The position numbers and the translations under genes were made by a program. A stretch of DNA of 64,000 nt from Zea mays. Its lineage: Eukaryota; Streptophyta; Magnoliopsida; Poales; Poaceae. The stretch is taken from assembly GCF_902167145.1 (NCBI RefSeq), contig NC_050098.1:13660501-13724500 (forward strand), read 5' to 3'. Positions 23,333 through 34,167 of the stretch are shown one piece after another (within the stretch, counting starts at the first letter, position 1; each line of letters starts with the position of its first letter). The notes beneath the pieces were generated by a model. The model saw only the letters and a list, made by a program, of their open reading frames with translations, searched no databases and was not told where the DNA came from.

Positions 23333-23907
23333 ATCTTTGTTTTGTCACTGTAGTCAGTTCAGCTTATATAATTTACCTATACTTACACTGAAGTTTTGCT
23401 AAAAATTTCTAGCCATCTGTCCCTTCCAAGGTGTAAGGATTACTGCTACATTGAACAATATTTGAACTCTGAAAACAGAGAGAAATACAAAGACCAAAAC
23501 ATACTGAGAAAATAAAAAAAATGATTGTTATTACCTGAGAATGCATTGCAACAGCACGACCAACACCAACTCCAATACTCGTCCTTTGTCCTACATTCGA
23601 CAAAACAAGGAAATTATGTACCATATCATCACTGGTTTTTCTCGCAGGAAGACACTAAGCAGTACAGGGAATCATCAGTCACAAAAATAATTAGGCCACC
23701 ATAACTCGACAACATTGCATCACAAAATAAATCTAGTTTTTCGATTACCTGCTTTCTCTGATGAATACATGTTCCAGCTGTGAAATGCCCCCATCTTAAA
23801 AAAACTCGACCTGTAAGGCATTATATTAAGAATAAGATCTGCAAAAGCCCCAAGACAAAAAAAAATATACCTAATGAATTATTTTAAAAAAATAAGTAGT
23901 GGCTAGA
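23333..23907 (-). other. Spacer between inverted-repeat arms, with exon-like pieces
   Basis: On the minus strand two short segments are framed by splice-like signals: about 23534-23597 (acceptor TGTAG, reading GQRTSIGVGVGRAVAMHSQ, then GTAATA) and about 23748-23797 (acceptor TTTAAG, then GTAATC). They may be captured or decayed exons. I do not recognise the protein. Confidence 0.3.
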
Positions 23908-23976
23908 TAAAAAAATCTAGGTGAGAAATAAATTTGAACGGACACACCAGCGACATAAACAAAAAAAACAAATAAA
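23908..23976 (-). repeat. Inverted copy of the SINE-like tail
   Basis: About 69 bp complementary to 23262-23332 with a handful of mismatches (shared TGTCCG, TTCAAATTTATTTCTC and AATCTAGG blocks). The tRNA-like head is absent on this side. Confidence 0.75.
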
Positions 23977-24025
23977 ATGGGACTAAATAAGACTAAAAAT
24001 AAGAGACTAATCTTTAGTCTCTCTA

Positions 24026-24168
24026 ACCAAACACCTCCATATTCTTTCTATCGCGACGACCACTTTCACCTAAGAGATTTTTATAGAAGCTGGCAAAAAT
24101 TTGGACGTTTGGAAGTCCACATCACCTTCTTGTGGCTAGAATCAGCAAAAAGCTAAAACAAACATGAT
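24026..24168. mobile_element. Partial Tourist-like MITE related to 21422-21735
   Basis: Shares the 3' half of that MITE (TTTTTATAGAAGCTG, ...CATCACCTT-TTGTGGC..., AGCAAAAAGC..AAACAAACA) but lacks an intact 5' terminus; a different MITE end (CTAACCAAACACC) lies at its left edge. Degenerate fragment. Confidence 0.55.
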
Positions 24169-24583
24169 CATATTTGGAAATATAAAAGGAATGGAAAGGG
24201 GGGAAAAGGCAGAGAGGACTGCTGGGGGTCTGGAATGCTGCTACTCCTGTCCGTATATATTTTTTTTTCTTTTTTGAGAAGCATAGTACTCCTACCAGTA
24301 TTCTGGCTTTGAATGAATGGTTGTTGCAAGTCTCAAGCCTGTACCAGCAGGCAGCAGCAGAGTTGAATGTCTGGTCCCGTTGCTCGGCCTGCTCTTTTAT
24401 TCTGCTCTTCAGTTAAATTCCAGCTGGTTTACACTGTAACAAAGTCAGCTCTTGCTTCCTGGGATCTGATCGGAGACAGACTCTAAACAGGACCATTAGC
24501 CGTTAAACAACCAGGCTGCTGCTAATGCCGGTATAATAAATAACACAAGTGCAGTAGTATCCCAGTGATCTCCCTTTGGAGGT
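24169..24583. other. Upstream region of the DUF688-like gene
   Basis: No repeat ends or frames recognised; contains a T-run near 24265. It is presumed promoter-proximal DNA for the gene at 24725. Confidence 0.4.
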
Positions 24584-24584
24584 G

Positions 24585-24592
24585 CATAAAAG
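24585..24592 (+). promoter_or_regulatory. TATA-like box of the DUF688-like gene
   Basis: CATAAAAG about 130 bp upstream of the start codon, followed by a pyrimidine-rich leader (TTCTCTTCTCTTCTC). Position and leader fit a plant core promoter. Confidence 0.45.
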
Positions 24593-24724
24593 CGCTCGCG
24601 GACCTGCTGCACACCCTGTCTGAGTCTGACTGACCTGACCTCGCCGTTTTCTTCTCTTCTCTTCTCGCCTCTGCCGATCCCTCCTCCCCTGCTTGCTTGC
24701 TTGCATTGCAACCTCTGTCTCTCC

Positions 24725-25513
24725 ATGGCAGCCGTGAGCAGCCAGGACAAGGAGGGGGCTCTCCAGCTGAAGCAAGCAGGAGAGAGCAAGGTGTTCTCCA
24801 AGCTGTTCACCAGGGAGAGCTCGGCAGCGGCGCCGTCCTTCCGGGTGTACTACGGCGTCGCCTCGGCGGGCTCCGTGCCCTTCCTGTGGGAGTCGCAGCC
24901 GGGCACGCCCAAGAACGACGCCGTCTCCACGGCCACCCTGCCGCCGCTCACGCCGCCCCCGTCCTACTACACCGCCAGGCGGCAGCAGCACGCCGCGGCC
25001 GCGCGCAGCCACCACCGCAGGACCATGTCGTCCTCCTCCTCCTCCTCCTCCGCCGCCGGCGGCACCGGCAGGAACAAGAAGAAGCTGCTGTCGGCCAAGC
25101 ATTACACCAGAATCTTCAGCGCCATCCTGCCCAAGATGATCCTGCACAGGTGGTCGTCGGCCACGTCGTCGCCCTCCGCCTCCTCCTCCTCCTCCAGCAG
25201 CTCCTCGTCCTCGCGGTCGGCCTTCTCCTCCTCGGCGTCGGCGTCGTTCCGCAGCGCGCGGTCGCCCGCCGCGTGCTCGTCGATGACCATGCGGAGCCGG
25301 GTGTTCGCGTTCTCGGCCGCGGACGAGGACGGCGGCGAGGAGGAGGAGGAGCAGGCGGCGGCGCCGATGTGCTTCAGCGTCGTCCGCCACGAGAGCTTCC
25401 GGGCGTTCAGGGGCTGCCGCGTCGCCATGACGGTGAAGAGCGCGCTGGCGTCCGTCGGCGCCGGCGGCGGCCACGGGCACGGTGCTGGGCCCGCCGCTGC
25501 ACAGAAGGTGTAG
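24725..25513 (+). CDS. DUF688-like plant protein of unknown function, single exon
   Basis: 262 aa from the ATG at 24725 (CTCCATGGC, a good plant start context) to TAG. The family signature VPFLWESQPGTPK is at residues 52-64, followed by a Pro-rich LPPLTPPPSYY segment, long poly-Ser tracts (about residues 101-110 and 155-180), a conserved-looking block KHYTRIFSAILPKMILHRW near 125-145, and an acidic run near residue 205. High GC3 is typical of intronless grass genes. No signal peptide or membrane helix is evident. Function is unknown; related plant proteins carry the same F-W-E-PG-P motif. Frames antisense to it are composition shadows. The gene call is confident, the family call moderate. Confidence 0.8.
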   Translation: MAAVSSQDKEGALQLKQAGESKVFSKLFTRESSAAAPSFRVYYGVASAGSVPFLWESQPGTPKNDAVSTATLPPLTPPPSYYTARRQQHAAAARSHHRRTMSSSSSSSSAAGGTGRNKKKLLSAKHYTRIFSAILPKMILHRWSSATSSPSASSSSSSSSSSSRSAFSSSASASFRSARSPAACSSMTMRSRVFAFSAADEDGGEEEEEQAAAPMCFSVVRHESFRAFRGCRVAMTVKSALASVGAGGGHGHGAGPAAAQKV

Positions 25514-25534
25514 TGGTACCCTTTAGCCTCACTG

Positions 25535-25557
25535 CATGCATGCATGCATGCATGCGT
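25535..25557. repeat. (GCAT)n microsatellite in the 3' UTR
   Basis: Tandem GCAT units about 20 bp after the stop codon of the DUF688-like gene. Confidence 0.85.
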
Positions 25558-26223
25558 GTTGCCGCTGTTGCTTGGATTGGATTGGATTGATCGAGAGCTG
25601 CGTGTTTTAACGGCGTGCCTTGTTGTGTGTCTCTTTCACGGAGTAATGTTGGAATGTGTCTCAAGAAAAGGAGTTCATCAAAGTATTTTATATACTATAT
25701 TATATGATATGGTGAATTAAGTCTGATGTAATAACAGTGTGTAAATTAATGTATAACGAGCGAATAACACGCAGCATCTGTATGTGATGTTAATTAGATC
25801 CGCTCGCAAATCATGTGTACTACTAGTGTGTGGACTGCTTTGGTTTATGCAAATGATTCAGTTCAGACATGATACAGAGAAACAAAAAAAAAAACGAGTT
25901 TGTTCACTGGACCTCTCTGTTTAGAAATTCAGGGAAGGATTATGTGAGCAACAAAACAATGCTGAAGCGACAGAGATCGAGCAGTTTGTTTACGGGAGAT
26001 GGTTTGTTTACCACCTCCTAGGATGGCGGGCGCTACCAAGGGCAGGACAGCAGAGATTGAAGCTGTGCAGGTTCAAACACAAGTAAAACTCTGGTCTCGG
26101 GGTAACACTGTAACAGTAGATAGAGTGCACAACCTGAACTCTCGATAGCTAGTATTTCCCTTTTCTTTGTTATTTCAGTATTCTTTGTAATTTCGTTTCA
26201 GCTTTATTTTGATTAAGAGAAGT
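25558..26223. other. 3' flank of the DUF688-like gene, then unassigned DNA
   Basis: AT-rich 3' UTR and flank to about 25900, then moderately GC-rich sequence with no supported frame. It leads directly into the hairpin plus A-run at 26224, so part of it (about 25990-26223) may be the 3' end of a non-LTR retroelement. Confidence 0.35.
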
Positions 26224-26270
26224 GCTGTAGGGGTCTCCCCTACAGCTTTTCACCGTCAAAAAAATAATAA
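26224..26270 (+). repeat. Perfect hairpin followed by A-rich tail (possible LINE 3' end)
   Basis: GCTGTAGGGG (26224-26233) pairs perfectly with CCCCTACAGC (26237-26246) around a 3-nt loop, followed 13 nt later by AAAAAAATAATAATAA. A stem then an A-rich tail is how several plant LINE 3' ends look; no LINE coding region is present. Confidence 0.4.
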
Positions 26271-29200
26271 TAATCCAAATCATATGCACAAAACTTGCAC
26301 TATCTGCATTTGTATGCAAAGTCTGTGACATTTTTAGCAGCTGGCAGCATATTGTTTGGTGAACGAAGGGCGAACTAGCATCTATTTTTTGTATGAATTC
26401 TCTGTCACATTCTTGGACGGAGAACTAACCTGCACTTTCTGTCTATGTTCCTTCCGGATTCCCATTCAGGACATATTCGTTTGCACGTTGATTGATGGGG
26501 ACTGAGGATGATTAAATCTCTTTATACTTCAAATTAAATAGGAAGGGATTTAATACCTTTTAATCCTCCCTCAATCCATCCCTAACGCGAACAAGCCTTC
26601 ACTGTTTTAGCCTCGGTAACTTGTCAACGGTGAAAGGAAAAGCCTGAATGGTTTCTTGTTGATCTCAAACCTCATGTTTGGTTACCTGGGTGAGATCAAT
26701 CAGGCTCTTTACATGCATTGACCAGACCTCATCCTGTGTTTGCTTGCCTGTACGGAACAAACAGGGCCTGGATGTGCTGGTGCAATCATAGCCAAATTAT
26801 ACATCTTTTCTTGCATCCACAGAGACGTGATCCAAGCGCGTATCCAACCAGTCAGCCTGCAGCGAGCCAGGCGCTAGACGCTCGTACAACCAATCACATG
26901 GAAAATGTATCTCCTCAATTACCACACCCATTACCATTATTTTTGATTTTTTTGGCAAGCGTATAGTAGCCAGTTAGAGCAGGTGAGCCAGCAGTGAGCG
27001 AGGTACACAGTGACTTCATCTCATTGGAATACAATACATGCTACAGAAACTAGGCGGGTTTTGATACTGTTTGGGCACGCATAGCCCCATGTGAGAGAGG
27101 CAAGGGCATCCAATCCATCAACCCTTGAACAAGGCACTACTAATCAATGCGCCATATTGCCATGCCACCTACTACTTGTAGTATTTACTAATCCCACGCT
27201 GGAGCTACTACTACTGGTCTAGTTAACCCTAAACGAACCTTCCATTAACGACCACTAGCAGCTGCGTGCGTGCGTGCGTGCTCTGCTGTCTGCTCACAGC
27301 CTCACAGGTCAAGTCCACTCTCTAACGCCGTTGAAACCACTGGTGGCCCATATATTGCTTAGTACTAAATTTCACCACACACGAATTAGAGCAGTGTTCC
27401 GTTGCTTTATTCCAAAGCTGAAGATCTAAACTTGCTGTCTGTTGGAACGCAACATTAATTGTGCAGCGTGTGCCTTGAGAACCGGAGCCTGTGAGAAAGC
27501 TAGGACGCGTCTCCAAATTAAACGCCGATGCAGACGGCCATCCGAGCCTTTGCCGGCCGGCGACGCATCGGCGGCACGATGACTCCATGCATGCGGTCGT
27601 CGTCATTGATCGAACGCGATCGGCGTACGTTGGTCAGTCTTGGTCCTAGTCCTAGCCTCCCGCGCGCCTAGTACGTTGCTGTTGCCTGGTTGACCTGGGG
27701 ATACACAGGCACAGGCACTGGCACAGGCGCACAGCCTACTGCTACTGCTACGTACTACTGGAGAGGAGGCCCGCTGCATTGCATGCCCGTCGATGTTGCG
27801 TCCGCCGAAAAGGTGCAGACTACTAGCTTGCAGTTGCAGATCAATCGCGTGCACGCGTATTGTATCGTCGATCGGTCGATCGATCGGGGACGCAAACGCG
27901 TGACGAATGGACGAACCCTAATAACGACTGAAATTAAACCAAGAATGTCTCCTGCTCCTGCACCGCACCGAACTGGAGCTGCAGAGCCAGCTGCGGCGCT
28001 AGCTGTTGAGACTTCAGAGAGCTCGGAGACGGGGATGAGCTATCGTACCTACGTAAACAGTTTTGCAGCTCGAAAGCTAGCTTTCGACGAAGTTTTTAAC
28101 GCTACTAGATCTTTGCTTAATTAGGATTCCACACGCAGGTAGCAACGTGCGTACGTGCCGGCACAGTAAAACGCAGCTGCCCAACTGTTGCGCCCGAGCT
28201 CGATCTACGTCGTCCCATGGTCGTCGCCGCCGACGCAGCAGGCAGCAGCACCCACTGTCCGCTTCTTCTTCTTTTTTTATTGTTGCCGACGCATGATCAG
28301 GACGACGCTGTGCAGAGGCGTTGACGACGACGACGACGACGCCCGGCGCCACTCAGCTCCCACCGTACCGGCCCGCTGGGCGCTGGCCATGGGAATTGGG
28401 ATCGGATCGGATCGCGGTGAGGAGATATATGGCGGACATGCAATGGAGATAGCTAGGGTTGGAGACCTACGGCACGTGCGACCACCGAGATCCAGTAGTG
28501 GCGCCATTATATTGGAAAGCGGTTGTTCACGGAGACAGAGAAGCATAGCATAGCCCCTCAAAAGAAAAACAGAGAGACGATCGAAGCACAGAGCAGCATA
28601 GTACGTGCCGGTAATCTACACTGGCCTGAGAAGTGACCGGTAATCTACAGGGGGAGGAGCACTACGATTACGAGCAGTGAGGAGGAAATGGGAGATTGAC
28701 CTACTATACTATAGCATAGCCTAGCTAGCAGCGGCATGGAAACGAGGCCTCGTCTCATCGGATCCTTATCAAAATTCCTTTTAAAAAAAAAAAACTAGGA
28801 GCGACAATAATGCATGCGGACACGACGACGACACGACATCATTGCCTGCCGTTTTGTTCTCGTGTTATATTCCTCGCCTCTGTCCTTGCTGCTAGAGCTA
28901 GAGCCCACGTCGACGGCGACACGGAGCTAGAGCTAGCTGTGTGTCGGATTCCACTCTCTCTCTCTCTCTCGGTGTCGGTGACCCGATAGTTCTCTCGGTG
29001 TGCGATAACACCGGCATGTACAGTACAGATCCCCGTCTTAATTTACAGATCTTCAGATCCACCGCATTCATTGGCCCGGATGCCCTGATAAACTGATGCT
29101 AATGGAGAGGAACAGCACCCCAGTGAACTGTTTGAGACTTTCAGGGAAGTTGTTGTCACCGGATATATACCAGAAGAAAAGAAGAAGAAGAATGGCAGTT

Positions 29201-29945
29201 ATGTTATTTGCACACTTGCAGCGCACATGCGGCCGTGTGGTTTGTCCGCTTCCGCGCCGGGAGGGGAGGGGTTAATGGCCTCCTAATATAATTTCACATC
29301 TTGTTGGTCAAAGGGGTGGGAAAAAAAGAGATAATCAGCAGAGCGGATCTGATGCTTGCAATGCAGGCGACGAAGCCTGTTGATCGATGTCCGCAGGAGC
29401 GCCTAGCCAATGATCTTTACGACCCACCCGTGAGTGGTGTAGGACATGTGACTGCTACCGCGGCATTGTACTCTGAATGTTCAGAAGACAGAACGTAGCT
29501 ATAAAATGACTTAATCTCACAACAGTGTCGGCTCTTTGAGACCTCGAAAAAACATCGAGGAGTTTTCTAACCCTTGTATTACTATGCATGACTATTGAGT
29601 AATTTACTTCAAAAATTTACATTTTGTAGAATTGCCATTGATAGTACAAGGTTAAAGATTAGGGTGCAAAACTTTTGATTAAGCTTGCAATTAGGACTTA
29701 ATTATCGAAAGAGTTTTTTAGAGAATCTCAATTCATCCACTCTTAAGCATCACGATCCTTTCACAATTCACACTCCACGTGAGACGTAATAGCCCCAGTG
29801 TCGGTAACATTCCGTACATTCCATCATCATTTGTATCGAAACTAAACATTATGTTGTCAGTCAGCAAAGTCTTCAGCGAACCATATGTTCGAATTATCAT
29901 CAGGGCTGCACACAGCCACCAACTTGTTTAAGCATGTTCATGTAA
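26271..29945. other. Long intergenic interval, no recognised gene
   Basis: Holds possible MITE remnants with CGAACAAGCC and AACAAACAGGGCC-type termini (about 26460-26600 and 26640-26770), a (GCGT)n run near 27265, an (ACAGGC)n-like run near 27705-27730, GATC-rich DNA near 27870, a (GAC)n tract at 28322-28343, and a (CT)n tract at about 28952-28970. Open frames are short and low-complexity. The last few hundred bases are the 3' flank of the PIG-H gene. Confidence 0.4.
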
Positions 29946-31922
29946 TCATGTGGATTGAGGCAATGCAGAATTGCCCAGCGTATTGGAGTCTACGAATGCA
30001 CATAACGCTTTCCAGATTGGAACCAACATCTTGACTGGTGGATTCAAGCTCTGCAAAAACAAGTTCCCTTTCAGACCACACAATGCACTTAATAAGGACA
30101 CACTAAAAGCACAGGCAGCATTTTACCTTGAAAACAAGCATGAGCTCATATTCTTCGCGTACAAGCAAGGCCAAGCTCCAGTAGCATGAGACAGGGGTCA
30201 CATGCTCATTCAGCACTGGTCTTAGAATCTTGCCAATGGGCACAAATTTGCGATGAACTCTTCCACTGTGAAACGGAACCTCGATGTTCAGAAAATGAAA
30301 GGATCCAGACTACATTTTCTGTAGCTCATAATCCATCTAAAAAAATTTAAAAAAATTGCTGGGAGTCTTCTCTAAGCGTTTGAAGCTAGAGAAAAATGAA
30401 AAGAGGGGTGCGAATGGGTGGCCCCTAAGGGTCTCCACTGTCCACGAGTATTCTTGAGTTTAATTATTAGTACTAGTTTTCTATAATATGCATATTTTTC
30501 CGAAAATTAGTACTATAAAATTAAACTAAAGAGGCTCGATGGAGACCTAGGCAGCAATTCTCACACATAGAAAAGATAACTGAATCCAGTGTTCCTGTAA
30601 AAGACAAGTACTGACAAGAAGTATGTGTCTATTTTAGGGGGTGTTTGGTTTCTAGGGACTAATTTTTAGTCTCTAAATTGTCAAATATGGCGTATTTGGC
30701 AATTTAGGGACTAAAAATTAGTCCCTAGAAACCAAACACCCCCTTAGTTTGTGTTAAAATATTAAAAATGACAAAGAAAACACTCATTTCCTTCAGTCTT
30801 GCGAAGCCTTTGCTTCCTCCTATCTGTTTATAATTGTCCATTCTCTTGGAGTAATCTTTGAAGAGCAGTAAATACTGAAAGCATGAATAGAAATTCCAGG
30901 CTGGTTCTTCCATACCTCCAAAAGTGTTGCTCTAATTGAATTCCAAAAGTCGGCATGATCACCAATGACTCTGCACAAAAATTTTAAGCTTAGGTATCAA
31001 ATAGGGAGCGCACATAGTCTCACTTTCCTGTACTCATTTTCAACATGGATACCAAGAAATGTAATTTTTCTCTCTCTTTTGCAGCACTGAAATTTTAACC
31101 ACAAAGCACTCAGAGCACAGAGAAAAATAACCTCAGCACCCACCTTTCTTCACAGGGTCACATCGCAGGCATTTCGCAATTACACTGGCAAATGAAATGC
31201 TCCAAAGGGAACAAAGACATAAACCATCCTGCAACATTTAAGCACCACCATTCAGTTCAATTAGTGGTTATGATCAACCTGGCTGTACTCAACATACCTT
31301 AGGTTTTACTTACAAACTAAAAGAGAAGTAAAACAAATAAAGCATCACTGGCATCATAAGTGTAATAAGGCTGTTCTTCAGAAACATAGTGTAAGATAAT
31401 GAGTGTCTTAATGTATTGCATAGGAGATGAGGTACAATATATATATAGATTCACAGAAAACCCTAACCCTAATGGGCCGACAACCTAACAGTGGTGTCGG
31501 CCCACATACACAGAGCACACACTCTAACACATAGCATAACGCTTCACTAGTTCAAACTTGAATCTATATTACTAAGTAGCTCATAAAAAGGATGCTACAT
31601 GGAAACCAGCATATCCACACAACTGGATTGTCTCAATTGAATTGTGCCTTTTGTAATTAACATGCCCAGCTCTGGAACACACTAAAAGGTGAAAACTGAC
31701 AGCCACAATTTTGAGTGCTATTTCAAAAAAAAGTACCTTCGATAACAGGGCGCAGCAAACAGACACAAGAAGGAACGTTGTGCCGATAAATGACAGCAGA
31801 ATCCTGAATTTGCTCTTCTTCACAAAGATGGTGTGGATATCAGCTCCTCGCTCGCGGTGATGCTTGTAAGTGTACAAGCCATCAGACATCCCATCTTCTT
31901 GCTGCCCCATGTATGAGCGCAT
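29946..31922 (-). CDS. PIGH: PIG-H: GPI N-acetylglucosaminyltransferase subunit H
   Basis: Subunit of the ER enzyme that transfers GlcNAc to phosphatidylinositol, the first step of GPI-anchor synthesis. Five exons join in phase into 189 aa: 31922-31737 (ATG at 31922), 31228-31144, 30970-30916, 30265-30127 and 30050-29946 (TGA). All introns are GT-AG. Exon 1 encodes the cytosolic start and a hydrophobic stretch (LLSFIGTTFLLVSVCCALL, residues about 42-60). Exon 2 adds a second hydrophobic stretch and RCDPVKK. The PIG-H domain follows: ESLVIMPTFGIQLEQHFW, GRVHRKFVPIGKILRPVLNE, VTPVSCYWSLALLVREEYEL, and PPVKMLVPIWKALC near the C-terminus. Length is normal for the plant family, and no stops or shifts are seen. 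A second in-frame ATG at residue 5 is an alternative start. Confidence 0.9.
30637..30743. mobile_element. Tourist-type MITE, near-perfect palindrome, in PIG-H intron 3
   Basis: 107 bp from GGGGGTGTTTGG to its complement CCAAACACCCCC, flanked by TTA at 30634-30636 and 30744-30746. Almost the whole element is one inverted repeat (GGACTAATTTTTAGTC ... GACTAAAAATTAGTCC), so the intron RNA would fold into a long hairpin. Confidence 0.92.
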
Positions 31923-32487
31923 CAGAAAACCCTAACCTTCCTGCACAGCTCACATCAGCCTTCGCATGCTCAGACGGCAAATTGTGAATCTATCAAAAAC
32001 AGTTCTTGTGAATTTTATGCGCCCTCCTCGTCTCCCCTTAAGAAGACAGAAGATATCTAAGAAAACAGAAATCTCTAGCTGGACAGTTGACGATGTAAGA
32101 AGACAAGAAATCTATATGAGTACAGATTCGCTTATAAACATCACCGTCAGCAGACTGGTGAGAGAAAGATACGCTATGTACCAGTTCAGCTTTTCCAAAT
32201 CGGTCCACGGAATGTGCAGGAATCGGAATAGGAATGCGTGCGCATGGAGTAGGCGTACCTGGGAGGGAAATCCAAGGAGGATGCGGACGAGCAATGGCAG
32301 CGCAGGGATAGAACCGGTAGCGACATCGGTGGTTTGGAGGAGGAAGAGAAATAACTGACGGACACGATGTCTCCAAAGGCTTGTACAATCTATACGTCTG
32401 GACCGTCGATTGGCTTTTAGGCCCAGAGCCACTCCATGTGTGTGCTATTTGCCACAACACCCTTGCAGTCTGAAATTTACAACATTA
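31923..32487. other. PIG-H upstream region
   Basis: Probable 5' UTR and promoter side of the minus-strand PIG-H gene. Overlapping open frames on both strands (31966-32460) have no recognisable similarity and are not called. Confidence 0.4.
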
Positions 32488-32830
32488 TGACTGGTTTGGT
32501 GACCAGAGATTTAGAGAAGATTTATGGAAAAAAAACCCCTTTCCTATTCAATTGAACAGCAAGAGGTTTTCTCTCCGAGGATTTCCTATAAATCCCTGGT
32601 CACTAAATCAGCTTGAGAGCTGGTTAAGTAACTAGGGAAATCAGATTCATGGGGAGAAATCTCCTCAATATTTCTTTCCAGGGATCCCCTCCATTTCCTT
32701 GGTCACCATCCTTAAGGTTGATGTGGTGCATAAAGATTACGAGGGGATCCATGGGGAGGAATCCTCTTGCTATTCAAAATTACATAGCAAGGTGATTCCT
32801 TCCCATGATCCATGTCCACCAAATCAGCCC
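32488..32830. mobile_element. Tourist-like MITE (candidate)
   Basis: About 343 bp with imperfect terminal repeats TGACTGGTTTGGTG and CACCAAATCAGCCC, flanked by TTA at 32485-32487 and 32831-32833. AT-rich and non-coding. Confidence 0.65.
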
Positions 32831-32969
32831 TTAATGTCTTTTTTCCCTCCACACATTTATACTGATTTTTAAAACTGATAGTCATATAGAGAGAAAATGT
32901 TTAAACTTTAGTTGTCTTCTCATCTCTTTAGCCTACTTTTACATTCCCAGTGCATATCGCACTGTTCTA

Positions 32970-33048
32970 TGTTGAGTTTGTGATCCAAATTCTGAAGAAG
33001 GCGGCCAAGTTGGCGAGCGAAGCGGAGGCCCGTCGCCGGGAGGCTTGG
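32970..33048 (+). repeat. Copia-B 5' LTR remnant
   Basis: Matches 46015-46093 essentially base for base, then diverges at ...GGCTTGG where the internal deletion begins. Confidence 0.9.
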
Positions 33049-34167
33049 GCCGGAGGCTAGTTGCAAAAGGTTTTAGTCAGATTCCAGGAATTGATTACTC
33101 TGATGTCTATTCTCCTGTTGTCAAGCATAGTTCAATTCGTACCTTTCTTAGTCTTGTTGCTGTACATGACTATGAGCTTGAACAGTTAGATGTGAAAACT
33201 GCTTTCTTACATGGTGATTTGGAGGAGGACATTTATATGGACCAGCCAGAGGGGTTCATTGTTCCTGGAAAAGAAGACTATGTGTGCAGGTTGAAGAAGT
33301 CCTTATATGGTCTGAAACAATCTCCCAGACAATGATATAAGAGGTTTGATTCATTTATGCTTTCTAAGGGCTTTCAGAGGTCTCAATATGATAGTTGTGT
33401 TTATCTAAAATTTGTTAATGGATCACCTACATATTTGTTGCTATATGTTGATGATATGTTGATTGCTGCCAAGAGCATGAAGGAAATCACTGCTTTAAAG
33501 GCACAGCTTAGTAGCGAATTTGATATGAAGGATCTGGGTGCTGCAAAGAAAATCCTTGGCATAGAGATAGTCAGGGATAGGAAGTCTGGACTGCTGTACT
33601 TGAGCCAGAAGAATTATATTGAGAAGGTCCTTCGTCGTTTCAACATGCAAAATACTAAACCTGTGAGTACTCCGTTGGCTCCTCATTTTAAACTGTCTGC
33701 TAAACAGTGTGCTGAAACTGATGCTGAGCTTGAATATATGTCAAAAGTTCCATACTCTAGTGTTGTTGGGTCACTCATGTATGCTATGGTTTGTTCTCGT
33801 CCTGATTTGTCTCATGCTATGAGCGTTGTTGCTAGATACATGTCTAATCCTGGTAAAGAGCATTGGAAAGCTGTTCAGTGGATTTTCAGATATCTACGTG
33901 GTTCTTCTAGTGCTTGTTTATGTTTTGGTAAATCTGGAGATGGTCTGATTGGCTATGTTGATTCAGATTATGGTGGTGATTTAGACAGGAGGAGATCTCT
34001 TTCAGGTTATGTCTTTACTATTGGAGATTGTGCTGTGAGTTGGAAAGCTCGTTTACAGGATACTGTTGCTTTGTCTACCACAGAAGCTGAATATATGGCA
34101 ATTGCAGAAGTTACTAAGGAAGCCTTATGGTTGAAAGGTATATATTCAGAGCTATGTGGAATTAAGT
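33049..34167 (+). pseudogene. Copia-B pol remnant: RT and start of RNase H
   Basis: Enters at LVAKGFSQIPG and continues through the RT landmarks LDVKTAFLHGDLEEDIYM, SLYGLKQSP, LLYVDDMLI and DMKDLGAAK into RNase H (YVDSDYGGDLD, TVALSTTEAEYMA, LWLKGIYSELCG). A TGA at 33333-33335 interrupts RT at a position that is normally tryptophan (SPRQ*YKRF). The frame ends at the Gypsy insertion. Confidence 0.9.

Noticed and set aside
24503..25480. 325-aa minus-strand frame
   Set aside because: Antisense shadow of the GC-rich DUF688-like gene; composition is Arg/Gly/Ala only, while the plus strand carries the conserved motifs.
32038..32460. Minus-strand frames upstream of PIG-H as extra exons
   Set aside because: PIG-H already has a complete N-terminus from the ATG at 31922; these frames show no family similarity and are more likely UTR or promoter.
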